Positions 1 to 13,400 are shown, numbered from the stretch's first letter. The stretch: DNA of 64,000 nucleotides from Membranipora membranacea (GCA_914767715.1 OU612072.1:7812001-7876000); one strand, 5' to 3'. The notes: generated by a model from the sequence alone, not told the origin. A program made the numbers and translations.

Positions 1-30
1 TTCTTGATATTCCCAACCTTCTTCTGACAT
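1..30 (-). CDS. possible first coding codons of a divergent gene cut by the window edge
   Basis: On the minus strand an ATG at 30 opens a frame reading MSEEGWEYQE to the window edge. Ten acidic and aromatic codons look coding-like, but this is too short to identify. If real, the gene runs leftward and is divergent from the 2673-6003 gene, so 31-2672 would hold both promoters. It could equally be chance. Confidence 0.3.
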   Translation of the reverse strand, partial: MSEEGWEYQE

Positions 31-2672
31 ATCAGCGCCTAGTCGTCTAGTTCTAGAGTGTGTGTAGTGAGTTTCTGTGACAACATTCAAACACTGGTCT
101 TCTTCTCCTAACCCTAGTCCAAGGTTTTCTCAAATCTATCTGATTTTCGATGATTGAATGTCATGGTGCGTTAATCGTCCTTCACAATGAGATTGATTCT
201 AGGTTAAAGTTTGATAAGTAATGTTCTGATTTGCGCTGAAATTGTTTTTTCCCTGATAGAGTGTGTCTCAAAATTTCCAGGCCCCCATATATTTCACACT
301 CAATTTCAGTGAGAGAGAGTAGAGGTATTGGGTTTCGGTGCAACAGGATGAAATGACACTAATAGTCATGCTTTGTTGGCCGGGAATGCCTACCTCCTCC
401 AAGGACATGAATAGCCGCTTCAACTTCACTAGTGAGTTGGAAACGAATTGTCAGTAAGGCCTGAAAAGCGCTGCCGAAGAAAACAAAGGTGCTGACTGGA
501 TATTCAGTGATTTACTGATTAAACAAATAAAATCACAGATTGATTGTTCCGCAGCTCATGAAATAACTCAGTAATGAAATTCTGATATTACCATGGTATT
601 ATTGATTTCTGTTTGTATTATTAGATTATATAACCAGCATTCTATCGTTCTTGAACATTAGTTTTTACTATAAGAACTATCGATGAACACTAGAAAACAT
701 CCTCTTTCACATGGTGGCAGTTATAATCGGCTATCTCTATTATACTTTGGGCATGATTTGTCTTTTTTTCTTTTTATAATTTGTAATTTCATAGTCTTTT
801 CAATCGATGCGATACGCTGTCATTGCCATCCATAATTGGACCCTATCGTAGCAATGCACCTTTGAGACGAATTTGTTCATACTGGCATGCCACACTTTGG
901 CATTGTGTCTAAATCCAATCAATCTCTTGGGGGTTATTAGACAGCATGTAACCAAGTTTTAGTGGTCACCTGAGACACCTGACCATGGCACCTTTCTATT
1001 CCTGTATTCAGAAAATTCAGCGGATGTTGATTGGGTGAAAATTGATAGCTACTTAGTGAAGTGGAATTCAATCAGCGCCTGTCTACCATGTTTGGGCATA
1101 AAGATGAAAGTGGAAATGTCAAACACAGCCATTAAACCATTATGAGGGAAGCTTTCTTTGCTCTCGCTGTCAGCTAAGTTTAGTAATCACAGACAGACCT
1201 TAGATTCCAGTCATTGAGTATTGCTAGGCAGCAGTGAGTTCGATGGCCTCTGCTGAGAAGCACTTCCTATAATGATTCGAAATCCTGTAGTCAAATCATG
1301 TTGAAGATTCAATATTACATACATTACATAACCATTGTACCTAAATATCACCCCTAATGAGTTATCAATAATGTACAATATTGATAAACAATTTCATTAT
1401 ATGCGGACATTTATCTTCAATAATTGATGATTATTATGTAATTAGTATGCATGGCTTGGCGTTATTAGATTTATTGCGTTGTCCTGCATGTTATGTCTAG
1501 GTGCTGAATTATTGTTTTTGTTGTCAAGTTTCGCTCTGTTGTTCTAGCCTGCGAGATTTGCCATATTAGGGCTGTTTGTTACACCACCCCTAAGTTGATA
1601 TGTTTAGGGTAGCGGTTGTCCTCTGGCTTTAGCACTGGAAACCTCTCGTATGAATTGCTACATGGAGTTTATCAGTCTGGTTTGAGAGGCTCTATTGTAA
1701 ATCTAACAGGGCTAGGCGCATGTTGTAAATTTTGCTGCATTGGTTCCTGTGTTTTTGAGGATAAGCTGCTCGGATATATTCGGAGTTTTCAATCTATAGC
1801 TTATTAGCAGCTAGCATCCGGATATCAGACAGTTCGGTAGGCTCTTCTCAATCCATCCAACACTCATTTGTGTACATTAACTGTGTGAGGTTCCTCTTTG
1901 TTAGTTAGTTCAACTTGCATTCCGTTGTTCAATTCTCAGCAGTGCAACCAAGGCTATCATTTTTGTAATTGTCTGTAACTAACTGGTGTTTCTCATCAAT
2001 GAAAGACTCTCGTTTGGATTTTTCAACTAATAAATCTGTTGGGTGATGATCATACTTTATTAATTTAGGATGTCTTGGTCAGCCCCCAACTATCCGTGGC
2101 CGCACAAAAGACTTTCATATAGCCTTAGCAGTAATACTGTGCCATATGTAAGTCAGTTTGATAACACACATTTATACAGCAAGCTGCTGCACCTTTCTCT
2201 TCTATTTAAGAGTCATGTGACCATGGAACTGGTACACAACGTCTAGCTCCAGACAAAACACTCACAATCTCCGATTCACTTCTTGCCATGCCATTCTTTG
2301 ACGCTTTTCTTTTCACAATTCCTTTCCAAACTTCTTCACTTTGACTCAGAGTTGACATCTTTAGTGGCTTGTGGAGTTTTCTATACTTCTCTTGCTGTAT
2401 AAACGTGTAGAGGTATGTGCACTAAAGAATAGATAAAGTGTACTAACCATCTAGCAATAAGTGGTCACAAAAAACTTCTACTTCTGTGATGATACTGATT
2501 CCAAGACCTGGCTTCATCCATTGAAGAATATAAAATACCTTTCGTATCTGAAGTTTGCCATTTCAGAAATCGTTTGACAAAAAATATCCTAAGATACTTT
2601 TGAAGAAGAGTCTTTGAACGAATCCTGAGTAAGATTGTGAATAATTCATCACTGTTCTAATTTCTGCCACAG
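31..2672. other. intergenic or 5' leader region
   Basis: About 2.6 kb of AT-rich sequence in which I see no convincing coding exon on either strand. It may hold the promoter and any non-coding first exon of the gene whose coding part begins at 2673, and possibly the leader of the gene at the left edge. Short open frames here (for example 1616-1807) lack splice context and family resemblance. Confidence 0.5.
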
Positions 2673-5600
2673 ATGGGGGGATTAGATATGATGCAGTCTC
2701 TACCGGCTCTAGGCAGATCACAGACTGTAGCTCCCTCCTATGAGAGACAGCTGAGGATGTCTACTCCTCACGTACGCAGTCAGAGCCAGAACTGGGCGGA
2801 TAACGGAGAGTTTGTGATCGACGACAGCGCCGGCATCGCTTCTACAAACCTCTACAGAAAGTCCTACAGCCTACCTATGTGAGTGTAACCATAGGGCTTG
2901 TCATCAACAGTGTATCTACAATTGTAACCTATTATTGTTATTGTCCCAGGAAGGTTTGTTCGATCCGCTCTGTATTATCACACAAACCATCTTGTATTGG
3001 GAATTCCACAAAATTGCATTGTGTGATACCAAATTGCAGCTGTCTACCCATGCCAGTGTAAAAATAGGGCTTGCCAACAGTTGTACCCCTTTTTTTCATT
3101 CGAGATTTCTCAGAAAAATCTGGTGTTCCCCGGCCGGGGGTCCGCCAAGCTGTGGCAAGAGTCTGGGGGGGGGGGGCTCAGACTAGGTCAATATACTATA
3201 TAAAATTACAACAAAAACAATATTGCATTGGGAATCCCGGAACATTGCATTGTGGGATACTTATTGAACTGGTGTTGTCTTTGTCTACATTAGAAAGCCT
3301 ATTTATGGGTAAGAGGACTGAGCAATAATTTAATGAATTAGGGATAATTATTGATTTACTAAGGGGTTTAAATCAATAGCACCCAAATGCATAAACATAT
3401 TTTTTGTTTAGTAAATGACAGACGAAAAGACAGTTGTGGAATCAATGAACTCATCGGTTTTATCAAGTTCAAGCAGTGGCCCAGTTCTGCTCGTGGCTTT
3501 CTCGGCATATTGGATAAGATCAGAGTGTCACTGCAAATGGCCATTTAGTGCCTGTTACAGTATATGGCAGCTTTCTGCACGCACACTGTTCTCAGGAGGT
3601 CTTTCATAGCCTCACACTGTTAAGATGCATTCCAGTTTCTAGGATGCAATAAACCCTCAGTATGAGAATTTAGAGCACGCTTCTCGGCCTATTGGCTAAG
3701 ATCAAAGTGTCACTGCCAATGGCCGCTTAGTGCCAGTTCAGTTTTGGCAGCTTGCTGCACACCAATGATTAGGAGGTCTTCTATGGCCTCACCTCTAGGA
3801 TGCATTCTAGTTTTTCTAGGATGTATCACATTCTCAGTATGAGGATTTAGGGCACCTTGCGTCCCTCTTTAGGGGCAGCCCAATCTTCTGTTTCTTACTA
3901 AACAGCAAGAATTTAGAGCACCTTGCGACTCTCTTTAGGGCCAGCCTCTTGGATAACTGCCACATGGACAGGTACAGGTAGTTCATGTTTACGTTTATGA
4001 CAGCTTGATGCTGCACACCCTAGGAGGAAACCCTTCATAGAAAAGCATTGTTGAGAGTGGGAATTTCTAGCGTCTACCTGACAGCTTATGATCAATCTGA
4101 TAGGTTAAACCTCCTGAGCTAAGCGGGCTAATTAGTAAATTTTCAGGAGAGGATAGGCGCCATGTGTTGTTAAGTCATCAAATTAATTTCATATTTGTCT
4201 GTGTCCTAGTTGAGAGCAGGCAATGCCAGATTTATCATGCGACCCACAGGAATTTTCAGTAGAATACAAAACATCATACCAGTTGGCCTTGGATTTTGTG
4301 ACACTGTGTTTATTCCTGACAGGTCAAGAAGTGGTAGGAATGGTGGACAGTGGAGACACATAAAACAAGCTTTAGGGCAAACTGGATCTAATATACTCTT
4401 CATAGAAGGTAATACACTGTGTAACCCTGAAATGACTCGCTAGACTTTGCATTTGATTGTTTCCTGTAGGCTAATTTGATAAATTCTGACAGTTATTTAG
4501 GTTTTGGCCAAAGCTTGATTTGTCAAATATGATTGGAAGATTCAGTTTCTCATTCTATTCCTAGTTTGCTGCCCATTCCTTGTAATATAGCTAGGCGGCC
4601 AGTGGCATGAAGCCAAATCCAGCAACATTCACCAACTGCAGCTTTTCACCTCCAAAAGTAGTCTGAGAAAGGCTAATATTGGTGTCAACAGAGATAGATC
4701 AAATTTAACTCAGAAATGTTTTTCCTCAATTTTTATTGGTATAGTTGTCACCGAATTGTGTGAACACTAACTCGATTACCTCCGCCTAAGCAAAATAATA
4801 ACATCATTCTTGCATAAGTTAGAAGGCGCTTTCCAAAATAGTTTTAATTGGTCTTTAAAACTCAGATTGGTACGGGTTAATGTTGTACTCTGGCAGGGTT
4901 GCTGGTTGTGGCGTTCTATTACCAACCAAAGCCAAGTGGTTGTTAATGGCATACAACCACTTAGCCTGTCTTGACAAGCTTTGTTGTGAGGGGAACACAC
5001 TAAGCATGTCACGACAGGCTAATAACTTCCAGCAAGCAGGGTAGAGATTTTTTAGGTAAGATAAATCTAGATCAAGTTTTATGCGATGTGCTAGTTGCTC
5101 TTCTCTACTATAAAACAAAACAAACAGGTTTATCAGTAAAGGGGGAGCAACTCCAAACTCAAGCAAACTGGATCTACCTTGATTTGGGAATGACCAACAG
5201 CTGACCCATTTTATGTTATTTCTCAACCATTTGCCTTCAGGCACTGTCAAAGATGATGATGTAAGGCGATATCCTCCATTTGGTATCTTGGAACCGGAGA
5301 TGCGTTATAACCACTTAGGCCAGCGGATGTTACCGAGACGATTAGGGGACACTGGGGGAAGCGCCGGTAATAGGAGAAATCAGTTTAGTAACAGAGCTAA
5401 GGCTGGATTTCAGTACTGGTATAAAGAACCAACATCAAATATATCACGTGAGTTATATCACCAATTGCCAATAAAAATATTTTATAAGGTTATATTGTTT
5501 GAACTTGACATAAGGACTCACGCCACTGTATAATATACTCAATAGAGTTTGAGGAAGCTTCTACCTCACACCTAATGTATCGAAAGAAAAAAACTTGGTA

Positions 5601-6003
5601 GCTCTGACTTCTACAATTGCGGATTGGTGATATTGCTGTATCAAACATTCCTTCTTTGATAAGGTAATGCCGTCAACTCCCGCATTTAAACAGCTTGAGC
5701 ACTTAATTACATAATATACTAAGCAGTTACATTAGATATTTATGCCTTGTCCGAGTTTTTTAGATGTGAAAGTCACACATTCTCATTTTTTATTTCGCTT
5801 CATTTCTCAATTTGAATAGAGAAGCTCTTAACTTTGCTATTTAAACTATATCTAGCACTATTGCTGCTCCTCTTTTTCATAACATCCAAAATATTTTAGG
5901 TCGTAATGCAGGCCCCATAGGCGGTGCCAAATTTGCAGCACTTCCAAAACTAGCAGTGAAAAGAGCTGTGAAAACAGCTCCACCTAGAAAAGTAATAGTA
6001 TAA
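2673..6003 (+). CDS. uncharacterised 200-residue basic protein, four coding exons
   Basis: Exons 2673-2878, 4323-4408, 5241-5447 and 5900-6003 total 603 nt, giving 200 codons plus TAA. Donors are gtgagt, gtaata, gtgagt; acceptors are gccacag, cctgacag, ccttcag, attttag. Phases 2, 1 and 1 match at every junction, which is the main evidence for one gene. I do not recognise the family. The N-terminal third is Ser/Gln-rich, the middle is Gly/Arg/Asn-rich with WRHIKQALGQ and FQYWYKEP, and the tail is Lys/Ala/Pro-rich ending APPRKVIV. There is no signal peptide, membrane span or coiled coil. The ATG directly follows an acceptor-like AG, so a non-coding upstream exon is likely; an upstream coding exon cannot be excluded. 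A longer form of exon 2 starting at 4215 is also in phase, but 4323 has the better acceptor. Confidence 0.6.
3120..3195. repeat. G-run repeat related to the inverted repeat at 53565-53715
   Basis: In intron 1 of the unrecognised gene, the block around GAGTCTGGGG, a G run and CTCAGACTAG recurs near 53550 (GAGTCTGTGGGGCTCAGACTAG) and in part near 58600. This marks a dispersed, probably non-autonomous repeat. Confidence 0.45.
3494..4042 (+). repeat. tandem copies of a SINE-like repeat with a U2 snRNA-like head
   Basis: Copy A (about 3494-3676) and copy B (about 3677-3856) lie head to tail; a truncated third copy reaches about 4042. Copy B begins CTTCTCGGCCTATTGG then CTAAGATCAAAGTGT. This matches the 5' end of U2 snRNA (CTTCTCGGCCTTTTGG, CTAAGATCAAGTGT) apart from one substitution and one inserted A. 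Past about 33 nt the U2 likeness stops and a shared body follows (TTGGCAGCTTGCTGCAC, CTAGGATG, GTATGAGGATTTAGGGCA). A minus-strand copy lies at 37271-37445. SINEs with snRNA-derived heads (SINEU) are known in other animals; that this belongs to that type is inference. Confidence 0.65.
4933..5024. repeat. two adjacent short hairpins, foldback type
   Basis: AAGTGGTTGT and ACAACCACTT (4933-4961) form one hairpin. TTAGCCTGTCTTGACAAGCTT (split: TTAGCCTGTC, TTGACAAGCT) pairs with AAGCATGTCACGACAGGCTA at about 5002-5023 to form another. The AGCCTGTCTTGACAAGCTTT arm recurs near 19805-19845 and 19883-19966, so the second hairpin belongs to a dispersed family. Confidence 0.5.
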
Positions 6004-8119
6004 CAAGACTTTCTAAGCCTGCGGCAGACTCTCAGGACGGGCTGTCAATCCCCTCCCAACCTAGAGAGCCTGTCCCAGACCACAAAACCCTGATGCTACA
6101 ATATTTGAGTTTATTGCACTGAATCATAGCATTATTTCCACTGCTATTTGCACAATCCTTCCCACCACACATTGCAAAAAACAGCTTTGTACTTTAAAAT
6201 ATCGAATTTATCCCACTGAGTTGCATTTCCAAGTCAACATATAGGGCGCATATGATTTAAAATCAATAGCCCATTGCTTTATATCAGATCCACACGCTAC
6301 CAAACTGTCCACAATCAGGAAAAACCAGGTAAACACCCCATAAAAACGAGGTAAAGCCTGAGGCTTATTACACTCATGAGGCTAGGTTATCGTTTATCAG
6401 TTACAAAAGCTTTCAAATTATTTTTTTCAAGTGTTGAGTTGTTTCAACTTCATATCATTGGTAAGGTTTGTTCATTTTGGGATTAACAGTATTTTTTGTC
6501 AGTTTCAATTGTTCCACCAAGCTGTAGGAAGGTTTTCGATAGTCTGAGACCATGCTTTCATGATAATACAATAAGTCTATAATGTGACTACATTCATGCC
6601 TGTTCATCCCTTGTATTTCTGAAGAAAGTTTCTTTCCATGCAAGTGTCCGAGTTAGAAAGATTCAAGTAAAATCAGCCCTAGTATATTACTGGTGTACTC
6701 ACTGTTAGTTTCATCATCAACCACTGATAATGACTGTTCTATCTTGCAGAGCGTCCCGGGCAGCCTATAAGAACAATAAGCGGACATCAACTTACAACAA
6801 GAGGTGTGGGCTATCATCGATAACTCATCACAAACTGACCTTCAATCGACCTTTAACCGACCTACTTGTCTCATGGAGCAAAAATAATTGGTATCTCCGT
6901 CAGCAATTTTGCCTGTCAGTTTAAAAGAGCTGACCAGGCTTTTTTTGTAGAATTTGATTCTAACTCTCTGTAATGACAGTTTAAGGGTGATAAGTTAAAT
7001 AGTATATGGAGTTGTCTTTTCTTAGTCCACAATGGAAGACAACCCTTGAAGCAAAGCTTTCTTCCAGTGATTATGTGCAGACAGACAGTTTAAAGTAAAC
7101 ACAATATACACTGAGCAAGCTTGATATTTTCTTTAGTTCTCACTGAAACTTGTGCTCCCCACTTTTCACCACGTGCAAGCCTCAATGAAACCAGAACAGC
7201 GAGGATTTGTGTTTCACCTAGACTTAGCGGCTATAATCATTACACTTTTTAGTCAACCAATCAGATCCGTCCATCCAATGAACTCTCTCTCATTGGTCCA
7301 TCCACCTGACCTAATTGCTCAAGTTTGAAATCATGTGAGTTCGTTCTCTTTGTACTACCTTATCTCTCTTCTTGTTGATAAATCATAGCTGTCGCTATTC
7401 CCAGCGCCCTGTTGCATGATGGGATGCATTTTTTTGCTCAGTGCTAAGCTTCAGTCAGTTTTCAGCCCCTCTTTGATGCTAATATTTTTCTCATTTTATC
7501 GAAATAAAGTTATGGTTATTATAAAATAAGCAAGTTATCTAATAAAAAATAATCCTACAGTTGTCGATTAATGAATATATTATACATTTCAACTAGCTAC
7601 CTGTATTTTACTGTAACTAAGAGATTTTATCGAATGTTGTTTTAATGACTGACAAAGGAATTTTACATGCCAGATATTGCACTAAACGGACAGGGACACA
7701 TGACGATGGTTATCAATCATCAATCATTGCAGAATTGGTGGTCATCAATTTAACACACAGTCATTTTAGCTGTCACCAGAAAAAAGTTTTGGCGTTGAGC
7801 TATTTTATCTAAGAAGTTGACCATTTTCAAATTTTAAACAATAGAGACATGATGTGAATGATAATGTGTGGTTTAATATGGTGACTGAAAAGTGCTCGAG
7901 CTATTTCGCCAGAACTTGTGCCTAGCCTTAGCACCAAAGTATTATCATTTGACTGATATGGCATAGGCCCCATTATCTCAAAGGCCTACAAACTGCCAGT
8001 GTTAAATTTTTAAGGTTGTATTCATTAATAATGATTGCAAGATGGTGAGATTGCAGGATGGCACAATGTAGAGGCTTGTTTGCTATTTACTGCCAGGTGA
8101 TTTACATTCATGAGCTTTA

Positions 8120-8180
8120 AATTGAGGGAGCTGTACTTGATTGATTGTTCCAGCCCCAAGGAGCCTCGAGTGCATTGAAT
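8120..8180 (+). repeat. truncated SINE-like tail
   Basis: GATTGTTCCAGCCCC followed by CTCGAGTG resembles the 3' part of the tRNA-like repeat at 42013-42135 (GATTTTTCCAGCCCCC, CTCGAGTG). The shared tail suggests a 5'-truncated copy of the same family. Confidence 0.4.
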
Positions 8181-9078
8181 TCCCATTGCAAGTTTTCAGA
8201 GTTTTCTCCTCTTTTGTAATGGGCTGGCAACTACAATGAGATAATTTGATATTGATCCCTTGTTGGCGCAAACAAGTCTACTCAATTCATTTATTGCATT
8301 TCAGAATAAAATGATAAATTGGTCACTTTTTCCCATTGCCTACTTTTGTGTTCGGTAAACAATAAGAAATCTGTGATAGCCTACATTTCTCTGGAGAATT
8401 CCTAAATTGAGCTTGATCGCCGTAACAAGACATTATTCTACAATAAGTACTCAAAAATGTCTCGGAGCAGAAACATAGTGTGTGTCTCAAAAAGATGGCA
8501 GTACCACCCAAAAAATTATTTGAACTTTTGACGTTCCATGATCATTTCACTCTAACTTATTTCTTGATCAATAAGTTGCTAGCCTTGTCGGGTGGCTACT
8601 TTTTGCTTTGGGTGATACAAGTGACAAGGCTAGGTTTGACCTCAGTGGGTGTTTGCCACTGGTACATCAGAACTGTCCAAGCCACGCCTGATGAGTTTTT
8701 CAGATCAGGAATGTCTATAGTCACAGAGACCAGTTTGTAGTAAAGTGAATGAAAGTGGTTCATGGTCTAGCCATCAGCAGGCCAAACACATTATAATTTT
8801 AATTGGTTTGGCAAGTTATAAATAACTCTCTAAGTTGACATAATGCAATAATGTATATTGGTCAAGAACCAGTGCAGCGAGTTCACATGTCAGTTGTCGT
8901 TATGCAGTGATAAGGTCAGGATTATGATGTAAACAGGCACAAAAAGTAGAAAACTAAGCGTGGATTATCCTCCCATGCCCATTGTCATCTCAATGAGGTA
9001 AAGGGTGGAAAACTAGTCTCAAACCGAAGTAACGACTGGACTCGAGTGTCATTTGTTGTGTTTAAAATATTTGCAGGT

Positions 9079-9160
9079 TGTCTAGGTAGCCTGTGCAGGC
9101 TGTGGGGGTCCCCCAACCCACCCTCCGACCTAAACAGCCTGCCCAGGCTAGTGTCTAGGG
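9079..9160. repeat. hairpin of the AGCCTG foldback family
   Basis: GTCTAGGTAGCCTGTGCAGG pairs imperfectly with CAGCCTGCCCAGGCTAGTGT; the loop is G/C-rich. Architecture and terminal AGCCTG match 14045-14115. Confidence 0.5.
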
Positions 9161-10494
9161 TTGCAAGGCTATTAACTCACGAGAAGAGCTCACTTCAAGT
9201 GTCCTAGGAGGAGATTAAATCCTTTATGAGATGTATGTGGTAATGTGAAAGGATAATATGAGATTAGCACTAAAAGCCGATGGGATTGAATTATATGACC
9301 CACCAAAGGTTAAAGGTATCAGTTTAGGCTAAACTACTAAGCCAAGGGACGGATCATACAGAGTGCGGCAGGGGTAAAGGTTTATTGTCATAGAGTAGAA
9401 ACATAAAATGCTTGTGAGGGGTAAGAATGCCGAAATGTGGTGATGTCATCAAGAAAACATAGGCGACAACCTGACCACGCAACAAATTTTACCTAACAGA
9501 AGAAAACCCTGCATTACTGTGAAACTCCTATCATGTTGAAAATATTTGGCTGTGAGTTCATAAAGTTACGACAGCTTGTTTCATAACGTGAATTAAAGAC
9601 AGCTGAAGATTCTGCAAATCATGATTCACCAAAGTAATCGACCAATATTACACACTGGCGGGTTGTTCTGGTCATGGTAAACATTCAGTTCTTAATTAGG
9701 AACAGTAGCAGGTTAGATAACAGAATTACCGAGAAAAGAACCTCAATGTATCCTCACAGTGCATTGAGACCATAGACTCAATTTTACTAATACACTAATA
9801 CACGGGTCAATACTAGTTAGAGAACTTTAAACTTTAGGCTCTCTGGTCAATGTCTAATTAATTGTGTTCTACATATTCAGAAGAAATTCACAACTTATAT
9901 GAGCACGTGCAAACAACATCTGAGGTCTTTGATTGATGATATTCTGCTTGTTGATATGTTTAAAACCACCCCCCCCCCCCCTTTCAGTGAATCAGTAAAT
10001 CATCCCCTGTCGAAATATCCACGCAAGCAACATGAGTAATGTGGGAGATTCTTGTAAACAGGCCTACGCTAGAGTAGATTATTGTTATTAGGGTTGTTAC
10101 CACATTTTATGGGTTTGTCACACTTATTAATGTTCAGTACACATTTGATGGTTGGGTAGTTAGGTGAGGTTGACTATTTGTGGCTGGTGGGTAGTGTAGT
10201 GTAGTGTAGTAGTCAACTAACGGCAAGTGATTGGACAACAGCAAAGTACACCCGTTTATTTATACATACTGGAGATAACAGGGCTTTGCTGCTACAAGAC
10301 ACGTGCCAATCTTAGTAAAACATAGGCAATAGATATTTATATATAAGTGGCAGCAAACTGTTGTCCTATTGGCTGCCGCTATTTACAGCTTTTTGCACTA
10401 AAATACTCCGATTATTGTGCTACTTCTGCACCGTGAGCTGGGAGTAACCACATCTTATACCCAGCATCAGACTGGGACAGTGTCTTGTGACAAC

Positions 10495-13400
10495 ATGTTG
10501 ACAGTTTCTCTCAGGATGACAATCATATGGACGACACTTGTGATCTATATATTATCTGTGATATCTCTCTCTCAAGCCTACAACTGCTACAAGTAAGTAC
10601 AAATTAAATACTTCTCTTATCAAACCAGGCTGGTGTGATGAGCAGAAAACAAAGAGTTTATTGCTAAAACTTCAATCTTGGCTACCCTGAGGAATTTCAC
10701 AACTGAACGATAAAATCGCACATCTATAGAACTGATTTTTGCATTTACATCACTAGGTAGATATGTACCTGTCTGAGAGAAGGGAATTAGATGCTGTCGG
10801 GCAAAGCCCAGGTACCATTTTTCTGCGGATAACCAAGAATATATCCTGTGTTGTAATCTTGTTATATTCATGATAATCGTGATGTTTACATAACGTTGCA
10901 GTTACATGAAAATTTTGTCTGGCATTAGCAATTGATCTACTTATTAAATATCGTTTAAACTGTAAGTTTAGATAACATGACAGCAACTTCAACCCTTACA
11001 ACCACTTTTAGTGTAAAAAGACATTGAATTCAAAACATGCATGGCTATAGCTAATTCTACTACCATATCAATACTATAAATCTGGAATGCCAATTATAAA
11101 AATACTAAATGAGATATAATTAATTATGGGAATGTTAAAAATGATGGATCATCATGTACTCAGGGCCATCATAACAGATATTTACATATTTTAATAATAA
11201 ACATTGCCGGTACTTGTAAAAGGACAGGTTTTCATGACCAAGGAGACATGATGGAATTATTTAGAAAAATACAGATTTATCTCTTCAGTTCCGCATATGT
11301 ATGGCTTGCTTTCTACCAAAGAGACATGCGAAGTTCACCATTGTTGATCTGTTAACATTTTGAGATGGATAATCCGGCAAAAGCCTTGCTGTAATATAGT
11401 GTAAACAACGTTGTCTATTCTGCTGAAAGCACAAGTTTTCGTTTACACCTTTTCCTTTCAACCAAGAGGATGCACTTATTGACACAGGTCATCATTCAAC
11501 TCACATCGTATCTGGTTTTTTTCTGGCATTTAGTGCACAACATTTCTATTGAGATGACTTTGGTTGCCAACAGAGTAAATATCTGCCACGAATTGCATTG
11601 AGTTGAAAATGACCGAATTCTATTAATATTTCAATATCTTTAGGAAAAATTCTCTGGTTCATGTGTATACTTTTCTTTGGTAACAGAAACACAGACAAAG
11701 CATCAAAGCAGCTAAACCTAGCCTCACATTCCGGATCGACATATGAGGGTGTTAGTCACCGGCGCCGCAAAAGGGATACAGGAGGCGGTGGTGCGGGTAA
11801 TGTGCTGGAGTTTGAAATCGGTGATTATCTCCACCTAAACGACATCAATAAACGAGTTATCAGAGATGATTTCTCTATCAGCGCCTGGCTCTATCTGGAG
11901 GGAGGACAGCCGGACAAAGGCAGCATTCTAGGTGAGTTTTGTGAACGTGCTTGTTATTTGTACTCAGAGGAATTTCTACATTTGATCGCTATGAAATATC
12001 AACTCTTTGATGTGGGGCATCTCAGAGTTTTCTTTGAATATTACTGTAATGACATAGTGATGGAAACTTCACTTTGACAGCCTCAAATTTTCAAACCATG
12101 AGCCTATGCTAATCAATTAGCACTATAGTTTCGCTAGCCTTGGCTAGGTTTTGTTATCCTACTTATCCATTTTTATTAGTTACAAACTGGTTATTTTGTA
12201 AGTGCGATATAACTGATGCAGAAATAAAATATTATTTTGCTGTGGGAAAATGATACAGTTTATCATCATACCGTACCAGTAACCAAATTAACCTGCAAGC
12301 TTGACGCTTTAAATGCTCAACTCTGTGTGAAAATGCCTGTGAACTTCGATTAAATGGATTAAATTTAACTTTAAAATTAAAACTATTATAATGAATAGAT
12401 ATTATCAGATTTGTTAAGGTGAACCGATTTTAAATGTTTTTCAACTGCTGCAAGTGTAATGACCAACTGTGCGCATTTCAGTTTACAATTACACCTTAAA
12501 CCATCCAGGAGTGCAAAACAACAATAAATAATCACCAAATTCTTTGGTTTAGTTTGAGGTAGAATCCGACCAACACCTGCGCAATTAATCGGGACAAGAA
12601 GTATGTGCAAGTGTTGCTTGTTTTGTACCTGAATTTTAATTGTTTTGCATAAACAAGCAATTATCTAAAACACAAATTCATTAGATGTAATTATTCTAGA
12701 AATAATTCACACCATTATTACTCACCAAGCTGATTGTTTCATTCACAGGACCTGCTATTGTTTCAGGGGACTTTCTCGTCCAACATGAGTAGATGGTTAA
12801 ACCCAATAATCCGGAACTTAAAAAGTACTTGAGCCAAACAAAACATTCACTGGGCTATGACTGGGTCACTGCACTGGTTCACCCCAAGGCATATAATCGA
12901 AATAATGTAGTTCTAGGAATTACCAATGGATGTGCTACCTACCTAGTTTGAGACCCCCAAGCTCTTGCTCCCCGCCCGACGGCACTGCCTCCGGAGCCCC
13001 GGCCTACCTGACTTAATGTTAGCTAGTATCAATTTTAGCTACCTTAGTTTCATTATACACTTTTTCTTTGGCTTTTTCTGACAGCTCAGGTCGGAGCCTT
13101 TGTAAAGTAATGAGGTTATGTTTTTGTTCCCTAGTCAAATTTTGCTCTTTCAAGCATGGGCGGACAGGTGAAAATTTCCTCTTGCAAATAATTTACTTCT
13201 CTAGCAAATTTGGAAAAGTTTTGATGCTAAAGACACAGTTGCAAATACTTCACGTCTATTTTGAAAAGTTGAGCTACAAACAACAAACTTGCAGGGTAAT
13301 AATAATAGATGGCTCTGCTTATCGATGGTAAGAGAAGAGGTTGTGGTAATATTTAGAGAATATCACCTTTCACTTGCCAATAAAAGTTTGAATCACTTTT

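Larger units (their letters stand above)
6004..10494. other. intergenic region between the unrecognised gene and the pappalysin gene
   Basis: No convincing exon is seen. It contains three CCAAT-type motifs (near 7257, 7276, 7302), an AATAAA near 7503, a SINE-like tail (8120-8180), a hairpin (9079-9160), a C run near 9968 and a GTAGT microsatellite near 10193. The last few hundred bases should hold the pappalysin promoter; I see no clear TATA element there. Confidence 0.5.

Noticed and set aside
3494-3860. Functional U2 snRNA genes
   Set aside because: Only about 33 nt match U2; the branch-recognition region, Sm site and 3' stem-loops are missing.
4210-4322. Longer version of exon 2 of the unrecognised gene
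   Set aside because: An acceptor at 4213-4214 would also keep the frame, but CCTGACAG at 4315-4322 has a better pyrimidine context and is likewise in phase; kept as an alternative only.
11661-11686. Start of a separate protein at the ATG at 11661
   Set aside because: The pappalysin frame enters at 11687 after GGTAACAG in matching phase from the signal-peptide exon; the ATG is intronic.
12750-12790. Extra pappalysin exon after CATTCACAG
   Set aside because: It reaches TAG after 14 codons without a donor, and exon 2 joins exon 15324 directly in phase with continuous laminin-G sequence.
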